64,000 nucleotides of DNA, from the NCBI GenBank assembly GCA_030674185.1, contig CM060312.1:56964402-57028401 (forward strand), given 5' to 3'. Shown here one piece after another: positions 22,985 to 34,070 of the stretch; the stretch's first letter is position 1, and the number at the start of each line of letters is the position of its first letter. A program made the translations under genes and the position numbers. Source of the stretch: Monoplex corrugatus. Its lineage: Eukaryota > Mollusca > Gastropoda > Littorinimorpha > Ranellidae. Below the pieces are notes generated by a model. The model ran no database searches and was not told the DNA's origin. It saw only the letters and a list, made by a program, of their open reading frames with translations.

Positions 22985-23166
22985 CAGAGGTTCCAAAGAA
23001 AGTGCTGTTCATACCCTTTCCTCAAGAAGTGCAGATTTTTTCCTGTTTGGTTCGTGTGGTCCTGAACTTGGCGCCATGACTTCCAGACTTCCTTTGATTC
23101 AAATTTGGTAAAGATCCATCGAGAAACAGCTGAGAAAATGTTGCCTGTCCAAAACACACGCACGCG

Positions 23167-23218
<52 letters not shown>

Positions 23219-23265
23219 TCTTTCCAGTCGATATGAAACAATATCCCTTTTTCTCAAGAAGGGAG
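22985..23265 (+). repeat. dispersed repeat R4, copy 2
   Basis: CCTGAACTTGGCGCC, TTTGGTAAAGATCCATCGAG and AACAGCTGAGAAAATG match copy 1 at 3395. A CG/CA run (23157-23213) interrupts it before CCAGTCGATATGAAAC. Confidence 0.7.
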
Positions 23266-23284
23266 ACTGTAAAAAATGGAGGGG

Positions 23285-23440
23285 GTGGGAACAGAGGGGC
23301 TGCAAGCTGCATGTAACATGTTGGCACCCCCTTGCGAGCTGTGATGCTGGCGGTCGTTTCGCTTGTCAAAATGGCGCAAAAGGTCTTGAGTTACCTATAC
23401 TCTTGTGCCATGTCTGTCGGCTTGTTTCTTTGTGAACCTC
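23285..23440 (+). repeat. dispersed repeat R3, copy 2
   Basis: Matches 19985-20160; a CA microsatellite follows directly. Confidence 0.75.
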
Positions 23441-23442
23441 TC

Positions 23443-23497
23443 AACACACACACACGCACATACACACACACTCACACATACACTCACACACACACAC

Positions 23498-23562
<65 letters not shown>

Positions 23563-23625
23563 ACGACGAAAGAGAGAGTGAGAGAAAAAGAGAGAGGCGA
23601 GGACACAGACACATACATTTACACA
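23443..23625. repeat. (CA)n then (GA)n microsatellite
   Basis: About 120 bp of CA followed by GA-rich sequence. Confidence 0.95.
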
Positions 23626-23920
23626 AAGACGACTGAAAGACAGCAAGAGAGCTTGTAACACAAACATGGGATGTAGTTAGGTGCATGCAGGAGAACGTAG
23701 ATATTATCCACGAAGACCAGGACACCAAACAAAAAACAAAACAAAAAAGAATCTTCTGATGCAGATTGCATAACAGTCTACCAAGATCGAAAATACCGTA
23801 GAACAAATGTGCAGAAAGGCGTAATAATTGCAGACAAGCAGAAAAAAACAGCTCTTCTACTCGGACCATTTCCACATGGCTGACCTGGCTAAACGAGAAC
23901 CAGAATATTATCATAACGAG
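23626..23920. other. unclassified sequence
   Basis: Nothing recognised. Confidence 0.4.
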
Positions 23921-23935
23921 CCCCCCCCCCCCCCC
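23921..23935. repeat. poly-C run
   Basis: Fifteen consecutive C. Confidence 0.9.
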
Positions 23936-23954
23936 TCCCAGTTTTCTCAAAACA

Positions 23955-24062
23955 ATATCTCCAGTTCAATTCTAGCCCGCAACATAGAAATAGGCCTGTT
24001 CGCTGCCCATCTTAGTGCTGCAATCATTTTGGTGGCGTCAGCTTTGTGTTTTATGGGTTTTG
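23955..24062 (+). mobile_element. SINE-A fragment
   Basis: CCGCAACATAGAAATAGGCC then TGTTCGCTGCCCATCTTA and TGGTGGCGTCAGCTT, as in the plus-strand copies at 47.6 and 57.4 kb. Confidence 0.7.
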
Positions 24063-24099
24063 TTTGATTGGTTTGATTTGCTTTACTTTTTGCGTTGGC

Positions 24100-24312
24100 A
24101 CCCACCTCAGGTGATATGGCCGACGGGGATAACCATCCCAGGGAAGTGGTGGAAGGGTGACTTATTTAATCCTACACTGACACCACCAGAACAACAATGA
24201 TGTTAAGACGGGACAGTGAGAAGGCCAGTTTTAATGTAGCGCACCCTGGGATTCGAACCCACAACCATTAGCATGTGAATCCGACGCTCAACCAACTGAG
24301 CCACTGAGGCCT
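24100..24312 (-). mobile_element. SINE-A subfamily with well-preserved tRNA head
   Basis: At 24239-24312 the minus strand has A box TGGCTCAGTTGGTTGAGCG and perfect B box GGTTCGAATCC. The GACACCACCAGAACAACAAT and GAAGGCCAGTTTTAATG segments to the left are SINE-A body. The outer ends do not form a full acceptor stem, so a functional tRNA is unlikely. Confidence 0.7.
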
Positions 24313-24315
24313 GCA

Positions 24316-24465
24316 TGGGTCTCGTTCTCCTCCCTCCTCTTTGTAAGACCTCATCAGTGCATAGCGTTTTGCACAGGCTTAAGCAGTCTGCAAGATCAGT
24401 TGGGTAGAACGTATCTACATGTCTGAATGTGATTAATCGCTCCTGCACAAACGCTAAACTCCAAA
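24316..24465 (+). mobile_element. SINE-A 3' fragment
   Basis: GTGCATAGCGTTTTGCACAGG and ATGTGATTAATCGCTCCTGC resemble the SINE-A 3' half; ends near AAACTCCAAAACTC. Confidence 0.6.
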
Positions 24466-24500
24466 ACTCACAACGGCATTACATACTCATATTCACATTC

Positions 24501-24927
24501 ATTTCATTTGTCACAGTGGATTTACTATGTGAAAATCGGGTTGCTTTCCCCTTTAAGAGTGCGTCGCCGCAGTGCAGCGCCACGCAATTATTTTTATCAA
24601 GACTTCAAAAAAACAAGAAGGTTAACTAGCCTTCAAGAGGAGAAACCTGAGAAATCAACCTGTTTCTCCATCGTTTTATACCAGGACAGCCGGGCAAATG
24701 CCTGCTCTTCACGATTTTCATCTGCCGAAGGATCTTTAGCGTGCGCGGGCCAGAAAGCACACAAATCCGACTCCTTTTTCGTCCCCTTCCGAAGGACCAG
24801 ACGTTCAGTCGATTTTGTGGTCAAACTGAGGAGAAAAGTCGAGGCCTAAACGGGAAACGAACCCTGGAACCTCGAGTTTAATTACTGACAAGCGAACGTC
24901 TGAACCATTCTGCCACTCTTCTTCCCG
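24501..24927 (-). mobile_element. SINE-C, near-complete copy
   Basis: In reverse complement it starts AGAGTGGCAGAATGGTTCAG (A box) with GGTTCGTTTCC as B box, and ends GATTTTCACATAGTAAATCC-ACTGTGAC. The copy at 39969-40408 matches over its whole length in the opposite orientation. Confidence 0.8.
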
Positions 24928-24944
24928 GTGACATCAGAAACCGA

Positions 24945-25744
24945 ATTATGGAATATGATCCAAACTGATCCTGGAAAATGCCATAACTTATATATAAACC
25001 ATATGCGCAAATGAAATCTCTAGTGAAGAGCAGCAAGGTAGTCAGAATGCATGATACAAGATATCTGCATTCTAGTTTTCAGCGTAAGCGCCAGTAACTT
25101 TTGTTTCCCCATTAGTTGATGTAAAAGGCAGCTTTGCTGAGAAAATCGAACGTGTTTCTTATTCTATTAATATACATCTATTAGTATTGTTAACAGTTAC
25201 AAAGTTCTGTTCTTGTAACATTTATCCAATTTGTCAACACACTTTAAAACGCAGACTTAAACGATACACTTCATTAACCAAACAAACACAGAACCAACCA
25301 ACCAACCAACCAACCAACCAACCAACCAATCAGTCAGCCAAATAAACACATTTTGAGGGCCGTGCCAAAACAGCCGCATTTAGAATTGAAAACAAACAAA
25401 CAAACAAAAAAGTGAGCAAGTAAATGTGTCTGAACTTCCTCAACATCATTTTCTCTACTGCGTTATCCGCAATAGAAAAAAATCATTTTGGAAAACTTCA
25501 CATTCCGAATATCTGATATGAACATGTGAAATGTTTAACAGCATGTGGTGATCACTGTGAGCCTTCGAGCTCGCGCTGACGAACTGTTCTACAGTGATAA
25601 TATCCAGACAGAGATGTTGCAACAAAATGGCCAAGTCACAACAATAATCTCCTTTCACTAACTGGATGATCATGCCCTGAAACTCAGGTTATGCCTATTC
25701 GGACTTCGAAAAATCTTATTGGTTTGTTCTATTTCTGTAACAAA

Positions 25745-25745
<1 letters not shown>
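24945..25745. other. AT-rich sequence, no gene seen
   Basis: Includes an (AACC)n run at 25295-25328 and (AAAC)n at 25391-25408. No coding signal recognised. Confidence 0.5.
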
Positions 25746-25749
<4 letters not shown>

Positions 25750-25805
<56 letters not shown>

Positions 25806-25913
25806 ACACACACACACACACACATACACACACACACACACACGCACGCACGCACGCACGCACACACACATAAACACACACACACACGCACGCACGCACC
25901 ACACACACACTAT
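25750..25913. repeat. (CA)n/(GCAC)n microsatellite
   Basis: CA run with CGCA-rich inserts. Confidence 0.95.
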
Positions 25914-26674
25914 CATGGATGAAAAGATGAAACAATCTAGTTTATCCATTTCCTTTCAATCAGTTTCTGCGTCCATACAAAGTTACAAAACATGAGGTCG
26001 TTTCGTTTTTCATTCGTGTTTTCCTCCCTTTCTCCATAACAAAACTGTTCCCATGTGAAATTCAGATTGTTCTCTTCGGAGAAATGACGTCACCATTTCC
26101 AACGCCATCAGCTCGACACTTCTGTATATATACACAACAACCTGTGCTACTACCACGACTACTACCAAGATTCACAGATCTTGTTACACATTCATGAGTA
26201 ACACTGATCACTCGGATTAACTTACCATCAACAATCACTTTATCATCACTATCTACACCACCATCACCATCACTGTCATCACTCCCAACATTCCTTATAA
26301 GACAGTATTTTTTGTCCATATACTTTTTTCTTCGGATTCGTCCATTCGTCTGACTGTCGATATGTGTTTGTCTGTCTCTTTGTCTTTCTGTCTCTCTCCA
26401 AAAGACTTTCCCCTCTCTTTTCAGCTAGCTGGAACGGAGTGGATGAAAGGCTCAAGTACATTGTAAAGAGATAGTAGAGGTGTAGAATGGACAGGAGTAC
26501 AAGTGACCTTCAACTACCACTACTTGTATCGTTTCTTTATTTGCCCAGTTATTCCCAGTTGTTTCTCTATTTACTCAGTGCACCCAGAGGACTTGAACCA
26601 CTCATCAGTTTACATGCACTACTCTATCCTGGACCGTGGTTTGATTCCAGAAACATTTCTCCCTGCTGATAATT
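25914..26674. other. unclassified sequence
   Basis: Contains ACC/CAT triplets near 26140-26285. No gene recognised. Confidence 0.4.
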
Positions 26675-28671
26675 TGTAGCTGTCTACTGATGGCCATCTG
26701 TTGTTATCTACTGATGTCTACCTACTGTTACCTACTGTTGACCACCTGTTGTAACCTACTGGTGATCACCTGTTGTCACCTATTGATGACCACCCGTCGT
26801 TACCTACTGATGACCACCTGTCGTTACCTACTGATAACCACATGTTGTTACCTACTGATGACCACCTGTTGTTACCTACTGATGACCACTTGTTGTTACC
26901 TACTGATGACCACCTTTTGTTACCTACTGATGACCACCTGTTGTCACCTACTGATGACCACCTGTTGTTACCTACTGATGACCACCTGTTGTTACCTACT
27001 GACGACCACCTGTTGTTACCTACTGATGACCACCTGTTGTTACCTACTGACATCTGTTGTAACCTACTGATGACCACCTATTGGTATATACTGATGACCA
27101 TCTGTTGTCACCTACTGATGACCACATGTTGTAACCTACTAATGACCACATTTCATAACCTACTGATGACCATCTGTTTTTACCTACTGATGACCACCTG
27201 TTGCTGTTACCTACTGATGACCATCTGTTGTTACCTACTGATGATCACCTGTTTTGTACCTACTGATGACCACCTGTTGCTGTTAACTACTAATGACCAC
27301 CTGTTGCGTTACCTACTGATGACCATCTGTTGCTACCTACTGATGACCACCTGTTTTTACCTACTGATGACCACCTGTTGCTGTTACCTACTAATGACCA
27401 CCTGTTGCTGTTACCTACTGATGACCATCCGTTGTTACCTACTGATGACCACCTGTTTTTACCTACTGATGACCACCTGTTGCTGTTACTTACTAATGAC
27501 CACCTGTTGCTGTTACCTACTGATGACCATCTGTTGTTACCTACTGATGACCACCTGTTTTTACCGATTGATGACCACCTGTTGCTGTTACCTACTGATG
27601 ACCATCTGTTGTTACCTACTGATGACCACCTGTTTTTACCGATTGATGACCACCTGTTCCTGTTACCTACTGATGACCACCTGTTGTTATCTACTGATGA
27701 CCACCTGTTTTTACCTGCTGATGACCACCTGTTGCTGTTACCTACTGATGACCACCTGTTGTTATCTACTGATGACCACCTGTTTTTACCTGCTGATGAC
27801 CACCTGTTGCTGTTACCTACTGATGACCACCTGTTGTTATCTACTGATGACCACCTGTTTTTACCTGCTGATGACCACCTGTTGCTGTTACCTACTGATG
27901 ACCACCTGTTGCTGTTACTACTAATGACCACCTGTTGCTGTTACCTTCTGATGACCATCTGTTGTTACCTACTGATGATCACCTGTTGTTACCTACTGAT
28001 GACCACCTCTTGTTACCTACTGATGACAGTTGTTACCTACTGATGACCATCTGTTGCTGTTACCTACTGATGACCACCTGTTGTTACCTACGGATGACCA
28101 CCTGTTGTTACTTACTGATGACCACTTGTTATCTACTGATGACCACAGGTTGTTACCTACTGATGACCATCTGTTGTTACCTACTGATGACCACCTGTTG
28201 TTACCTACTGATGACCATCTGTTGTTACCTACTGATGACCACCGTTGTTACCTACTGATGACCACCTGTTGTCACCTACTGATGACCACCTGTTGTTACC
28301 TACTGATGACCACCTGTTGTCATCTACATGTACTGATGACCACCTGTTGTCATCTACATGTACTGATGACCACCTGTTGTCACCTACTGATGACCACCTG
28401 TTGTTACCCACTGATGACCACCTGTTGCTGTTACCTACTAATGACCACCTGTTGTTACCAACTGATGACTATCTGTTCCCACCTGCTGATGACCACCTGT
28501 TACCAACTGATGACCACCTGTTGTTATCTACTTATGACCACCTGGTGTTACCAACTGATGACCACCTGTTGTTACCAACTGATGACCACCTGTTACTATC
28601 TGCTAATGACCACCTGTTCCTACAAACTGATGGATACCTGTTACAACCTACTGATGACTATCTGTTGTTAA
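26675..28671 (+). repeat. 24-bp minisatellite array with higher-order units
   Basis: About 80 copies of CTGTTGTTACCTACTGATGA plus CCAC. Variant units of 27 bp (extra CTG) alternate with two 24-bp variants to give an exact 75-bp higher-order period between 27731, 27806 and 27881. Two CATGTA-containing units near 28321-28370 form another local duplication. Long frames on both strands (LLPTDDH or WSSVGNNR repeats) follow from unit lengths divisible by three and are not treated as genes. Confidence 0.95.
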
Positions 28672-28960
28672 GGCAAGGTCCAACAGGTCTGGTTCCTACC
28701 ATTCTGATAATAGCAGCCTGTGCAGCATCTAGTAGTCTGTGGCAGAGTTCCATACCATTGGTAGTCCAATTGTCAAGGCCAAGAGATTGATTCTTCGCTG
28801 GGCAACACTTTCGTTTTAATCTATCTGTGCAACACTTCGTTTTAATCTATTTCAAACACACGGTTCTACGGCCTCTTCCTAAATGGTGGTCGACAATCCT
28901 CTCCAATCTCAAGGGTCAAAGCACCCAACTTCTTCTTGTCCTCTTGCTCCTTCTCCAGCT
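28672..28960. other. unclassified single-copy-looking sequence
   Basis: Separates the main 24-bp array from its pyrimidine-rich neighbour. No recognised gene. Confidence 0.4.
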
Positions 28961-29165
28961 CTTTTATTTTGCTTCTTTTACAACTATTAAAAAATACTAC
29001 CACAACGCGTTCGTGTCTTTGTCGTCATTTTTCACGCTCTTCATCTTTCTTTATTCTTCTTTTTTTCCTTTCCTTTTTTTTCTGTCTGTCTGCCTTTCTT
29101 TCTTCTCCTTTTTACTGTTTTTCTTCCTACTATATTATAATAGCTTCACTTCGATTTCTCCCCAA
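28961..29165. repeat. pyrimidine-rich degenerate repeat, outlying unit
   Basis: TTCTTTC and CTGTCTGTC blocks followed by TATAATAGCTTCACTTCGAT, as in the array at 29895. Confidence 0.6.
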
Positions 29166-29356
29166 GTCACCAGCACAGAAGCTAGTAGTTCACATAAAAG
29201 AATCAAGGGCGGGCAACGAAGGAGCTGTACCTGAAAAATATCCGGTAAAAAGCCGACTGAAAATAAAATAAAATACACGCACACAGAGAAAACGGAAAAA
29301 GAAAATCGGTGGCGCACGCAGATGCATGTTCGCATATATGCACACATCTCCCACCC

Positions 29357-29455
29357 CACCTGTTGTTACTTACCGATGACCACCTGTTGTCATCTACTGA
29401 TGACCACCTGTTGTTACCTACTGATGACCACCTGTTGTTACCTTCTGATGATCAC
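29357..29455 (+). repeat. orphan block of the 24-bp minisatellite
   Basis: Four further units of the 26.7-kb repeat, about 690 bp away from the main array and fused on the right to a CT/CA microsatellite. Confidence 0.95.
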
Positions 29456-29456
29456 C

Positions 29457-29529
<73 letters not shown>

Positions 29530-29545
29530 ACACACACACACACAC
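29456..29545. repeat. (CT)n-(CA)n microsatellite
   Basis: CT for about 20 bp then CA for about 65 bp. Confidence 0.95.
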
Positions 29546-29685
29546 GGGTACGGCGGAATCTTATTTTACGATCTTACCTCTTCTCTATATTTAATTCTAG
29601 GCGGATATATACATTATCTTTTAGCCAGTATCTTCTATCTCTGGAAAACGTGTCTGGTTTCTATTCATTTCAAACCCACCCCCCT

Positions 29686-29688
<3 letters not shown>

Positions 29689-29748
<60 letters not shown>
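29689..29748. repeat. (CT)n microsatellite
   Basis: Uninterrupted CT for about 58 bp. Confidence 0.95.
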
Positions 29749-29750
<2 letters not shown>

Positions 29751-29894
29751 GATTTACATGTATCTAATCGGATATTCTAATTTTGCATCAGTTTGAAATG
29801 TCCATGCTGTTACAGTGTATTTGCACCCTCTATGGAGAGGGTTGGACGTAAAAAAAAGCTTTATCCTGCTTACGTCAATACCCTCGGAAATTTT

Positions 29895-31215
29895 AATCTG
29901 TTCGTCTTCATCTTCTCTCCTTCTCCGTCTTCTCCTACTGCCTCTCCTCGTCCTCTTTTCTTTTTCTTCTTTTATAACCACTGCTAATACTACCACCACA
30001 ACTTTGTGATGATTTCATTACCCTTCTTCTCATTTTCTACGTCTTTCCTTCCTCTTTCTTTCCTGTCTTTCTGTCTGTTTGTCTGTCTTTCTTTCTTTCC
30101 TTCCTTTGTTTTTCTCTCTTCTACATATCATAACTTCAATTCTTCCCCTTATCATCTCCTCACGTTTGTTTTTTTTTTTTTTTTTTTTTTCTGTCTGCCT
30201 GCTTGTCGTTCTGTCTGTGTGACAGACTGTCTTTTGTTCTTCTCTACATCCATCTTCCTTTTCAGTTCCTCCCTAAATCCCCTCTCCATTCTGTTCTTTC
30301 TTTCTTTCTTTTCTGTCTCCCTCTCTGTTTGTCTGTCTGCCTCGCTTTCTTTCTTTCGTTCGTTCCTTCTTCTTCCAATTTTGTAGCATCGCTTCCAGCA
30401 ACTCTTCAGATAACCTCCTCTTGTATTTTTTCCCCCGTTTGACTGTGTTTTTTGATTTTCCCACCGCCGCCTAGCTTTCCATCCTATGTCACCAAACCAT
30501 TCAGTTCTTTCCTTATGTCTGCCTGCCTGCACGCAGACTTTCTTTCTTTTGTTCTTCCTTTTACCATCTAACTTTCATTCCAGTTCTTCCGTATATAACA
30601 TCCATTCTGTTCTTTCTTTTCTCTGTCTTTTGTTCCTCTTTCTACCAATTAGCTTCATTTCGACCTTTTCCCTAGATCAACCTCACCATTGTGTTCTTTC
30701 TTTCTTGTCTTTCTATCTATCTTTCGTTCTTCTTCCTACCAATTAGCTTTATTTCCAGCGTTTCCCTATATCAACTACAAATTCTATTCTTTTTTTTTCC
30801 TGTCTGTCCGTCGTTCTGTCTGTCCGTCTGTATGCCGTTCTTTCTGTTGTTCATTCTTCTTCTTCTTACCAAACGGCTTCCATTCCAGTTCCTTTCTTTT
30901 TCACCTCGCATTTTATTCTTTCTGTCTGTCTTTCCACCAGCGTTTCTTTCTGTTTCTATTCTCTGTCTGTTTTTCTTTCTTTCGTTCTTGTTCTCACCAC
31001 TTAATTTTATTTTCATTTCTTCCCTCTACAATCGTCCCATACTATTCTATATTCTTTCTTTTTGTCTATCTGTCTGCCTGCCTTTCTGTCTTCACATTCC
31101 CTTCTTTCTCTCTGGCATTCTTTCTTTCCTTCTTTCCTTCTTCTTCCAACTACCTAGCTGCACTTCCATTTCCTTGCCTATATCACCTGCCCATTCCATT
31201 CTGTCTTTCTTTTCT
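29895..31215 (+). repeat. degenerate ~100-150-bp pyrimidine-rich tandem array
   Basis: About ten units. Each joins a TTCTTTCTGTCTGTC microsatellite with a conserved word like CCAATTAGCTTCATTTCCAG followed by TTCTTCCCTATATCA and CCATTCTGTTC (30550, 30640, 30728, 30860, 30983 and 31133 are the clearest). A T20 run lies at 30171-30190. Confidence 0.8.
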
Positions 31216-31440
31216 TCTCTCTTTTTCAGCGGTGGTTGTTGTGTGTTATCCGTGTCAATCTGTCTGCCGTCTCATCTTGACAGCACATCGCATCTCTCTC
31301 AGCTGTGGAAGGCAGTCAATTTGCTGTCTTTGACCTTTCTGACAATTTATCCCCTGGGCCCTCTCTACTCGTCTGCCTACCTACCTTCCTTTCTTACCTG
31401 GCGAGATAGCTGAAGGTAAGAGTTTTTAAGTAGTGGTGAG
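31216..31440. other. unclassified sequence
   Basis: Nothing recognised. Confidence 0.4.
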
Positions 31441-31444
31441 GGGT

Positions 31445-31551
31445 TAGTGTGTGAGAGAGTGTGTGTGTGTGTGCGTGTGTATGTATATGTGTGAGTGTTT
31501 GTGTGGTGTGGTGTGGTGTGGTGTGGTGTGGTGGTGTGTGCGTGTGTGTTC

Positions 31552-31632
<81 letters not shown>
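31445..31632. repeat. (GT)n with (GTGTG)n block
   Basis: Contains five GTGTG-type pentamers at 31502-31535, then about 80 bp of GT. Confidence 0.95.
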
Positions 31633-31633
<1 letters not shown>

Positions 31634-31749
31634 TCCTGCGTAAGCGCATGTGTCTGTGTGATTGAGAGTACTCGTACGTGAGATTATGCATGAGAGAGTA
31701 AGAGTGTGGAGTCATGTTTTCATTTATGTTTGCATCGCTGGATAGATAG

Positions 31750-31950
31750 GGTACTATCTCTCTCACTGTGTGTGCGTGTGTGTGCGTGCGTGCATGCGCG
31801 CGCGCGAGTGTGTGTGTGTGTACGTGAGCGCGTGCGCGTGTGTATATGTGTGTGATAAAGAGAAAGTGTGTGTGCGCGCACATATGTGTGCGTGTTGTAT
31901 GTGTAATAAAGTATTTATGTGAGGGTGGGTCAGTGTGGGTGTGAGTATGG
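31750..31950. repeat. GT/GC-rich degenerate microsatellite
   Basis: GTGTGCGTG and CGCGCGCGAG variants. Confidence 0.85.
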
Positions 31951-31992
31951 GTGTGTGGCTGGTCGCTTGTATTTGGATCGATAAAATTAATA

Positions 31993-32125
31993 GATGTATG
32001 GGTGGATGGACTCTCTCTCTCTCTCGATGTATGGGTGGATGGACTCTCTCTCTCTCTCGATGTATGGTGGGATGGACTCTCTCTCTCTCTCGATGTATGG
32101 GTGGATGGACTCTCTCTCTCTCTCT
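31993..32125 (+). repeat. 33-bp tandem array, four units
   Basis: GATGTATGGGTGGATGGACT plus CT run. Starts at 31993, 32026, 32059 and 32092 give an exact 33-bp period. Confidence 0.95.
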
Positions 32126-32160
32126 CTCACACACACACTCATACATTCTCTCTCTCTCAT

Positions 32161-32226
<66 letters not shown>

Positions 32227-32260
32227 CACACACACACACACACACATTCATTCATACATT
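32126..32260. repeat. (CT)n/(CA)n alternating microsatellites
   Basis: Alternating CT and CA blocks. Confidence 0.95.
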
Positions 32261-32560
32261 CCAGTCCAACAACAGAGAGAGTCCAACTACAAGTTTCTAT
32301 TCTGAAAATTTGCTGAAACGGACGTGGACGATTTCACCCAGAATGTGTCAGTCAATTCCATCATTTCTACAACACACGACTGAGTCTGAAACAAGGTGTA
32401 TCCAAACTGATGGGCTGCATACATGTACATACAGGAAGGATTTGTACTGTGCATAAAAATGATTAAATCATACAATCTCTCTCGGCGAATATTAATATCT
32501 GTAAGTTATGACAGAGTATTACTGCGCACGTAAACTACGCAACTGTGCGTAATTTTCATA
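32261..32560. other. unclassified sequence
   Basis: Nothing recognised. Confidence 0.4.
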
Positions 32561-32564
32561 CACT

Positions 32565-32850
32565 TAAGAAACACCCGGGGGTGCTGGGTGGGACTCAGAG
32601 CAACAATGCCTCACAACCGGCCGCGCCAATCACCTCTCCATGCCCGACGCCACACACCAAACGATCGCCGTTTCGCCAAGCAAAAGTAAGGGATAGGGGG
32701 AAGGGAGACATCCATGTGCGACATGACCCACTCAAATCCAGTCATCAGTTACCTTGTTTACAAGCCGAACGGCAAGGTAAGGAGATGACAAGCCCCGGGA
32801 CATAGCCATACAACGTACACCAGCCAGGTCCAACCCAGCCAGCGGAGCAA
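32565..32850 (+). repeat. dispersed repeat R1, copy 2
   Basis: Same order of words as 13105-13382, ending CCAGCCAGCGGAGCAAG. A GT microsatellite follows 20 bp later. Confidence 0.75.
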
Positions 32851-32871
32851 GAGAGTAGGAAAGGACCCTTC

Positions 32872-32872
<1 letters not shown>

Positions 32873-32951
<79 letters not shown>

Positions 32952-32957
32952 GTGTGT

Positions 32958-33011
<54 letters not shown>
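32873..33011. repeat. (GT)n microsatellite
   Basis: About 138 bp with two interruptions. Confidence 0.95.
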
Positions 33012-33012
<1 letters not shown>

Positions 33013-33015
<3 letters not shown>

Positions 33016-33110
33016 TTCTGTCCGCCTTTCTTTCCTTCTTTCGTTCTTTTTCCAACTTCCAAGCTCCTCTTCCATGTTTTACATTGAAGGCGTTTGCTAA
33101 CATCATTGTG
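33013..33110 (+). repeat. orphan unit of the 29.9-31.2 kb array
   Basis: TTTCTTTCCTTCTTTCGTTC, CCAACTTCCAAGCTCC and ATTGTGTTCTCC repeat the word order of that array's units. Confidence 0.55.
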
Positions 33111-33114
33111 TTCT

Positions 33115-33400
33115 CCATCATTCGTACTGTTCTCCACTGGACACCAGAAGGAAGACGCAAGAGAGAAAGACCTAAGAACACCTGATTCAGTTCAACAACA
33201 ATTCTTTATTGTCAGATCAGCTACTGTTATACTGACAGGTACACCTGGCGACAAACAGCAGAAAGAGAACTCAAGGTCCTGAAACATACCTGGGAAATCA
33301 TGCAGAAGTTGGGTCCAGAACACACAGGAATGAAGGATCTTCGTTGCTGCTCTATAGGCCAGTGGCATAATGGACAGTCATTAAAACAATTCAAGCGGTT
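33115..33400 (+). pseudogene. LINE C-terminal tail remnant
   Basis: Reads VLHWTPEGRRKRERPKNT, then, after frame changes, TWRQTAERELKVLKHTWEIM and a weak CCSIGQWHNGQSLK end. The WTPEGKRKRGRPKNTWR-type tail with a following ERELK helix is a familiar C-terminus of LINE reverse transcriptases in invertebrates. Only the tail remains, broken by frameshifts. It belongs to a family other than the LINE tails at 10.2 and 19.1 kb. Confidence 0.7.
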
Positions 33401-33560
33401 AATTTTCTGCCACTTCACTGTCTTGTAGCCCTAGGTTTAAATGGACAACCCTAAACTTCATCTTTCTATTTCAGCACGTAGGATTTTTTTCATATGTATA
33501 AAATTGAATCTTATTTTAAATAAAAACAACAACAAAACAACGAAAACCGTGTATCACAAC

Positions 33561-33965
33561 TAGTCGAGAGGTGCAGTGGTTATCTCAATGGACAAAAGGT
33601 CGTGGATTCCAATCTCATCGGTTCTGTCAAAATCACTGTGAGATTTTCACCGGCCCCCAAACTGCTCTTTACCGCAGTAGAGCGTGCTATGAGCTCATAG
33701 GGAAGACTGAAAGTACGCAGTCGAGTCTCATCTACTTCACGGATGCGTTGTTCAGGGCGTTGCTCAATATGTCCAGACCAAAACCGCAGGTGCCCGCATA
33801 TTTCAGGCCTGCTTGAGGCCAGGGTATATTATAACAGTAAAGCTAGAGTACAACCCTATCACGCAGTTTGTATCCAGCAAGGAACTCCACAGCATCATGA
33901 TCATCATCCTTACCGTTATGGACCATCACAGCATTGTGAAAAATTGTTCCAGACCCTATTGGCCA
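33561..33965 (+). mobile_element. SINE-B copy
   Basis: Head GTCGAGAGGTGCAGTGGTTA is a mutated A-box region and GTGGATTCCAATCTC a mutated B box. The body matches 22170-22567, including CACTTCACGGATGCGTTG and CATCATGATCATCATCC. Confidence 0.8.
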
Positions 33966-33975
33966 CTGACGAGGC

Positions 33976-33977
<2 letters not shown>

Positions 33978-34030
<53 letters not shown>

Positions 34031-34070
34031 GACAGAGAGAGGCAGACTGAGACAGAGACAGAGAGGGCAT
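33978..34070. repeat. (GA)n/(GACA)n microsatellite
   Basis: GA then GACA tetranucleotides. Confidence 0.95.

Noticed and set aside
24239..24312. Functional tRNA gene on the minus strand
   Set aside because: A and B boxes are good, but the acceptor ends do not pair, the anticodon stem is imperfect, and SINE-A body follows.
26773..27924. 383-codon frame of repeated LLPTDDH, with an opposite-strand frame of WSSVGNNR
   Set aside because: It is the translation of the 24-bp minisatellite. Open frames exist on both strands and shift frame along the array, which fits unit length and not coding.
28672..28800. rRNA or conserved RNA fragment
   Set aside because: A vague resemblance did not hold; no conserved rRNA core word could be identified.
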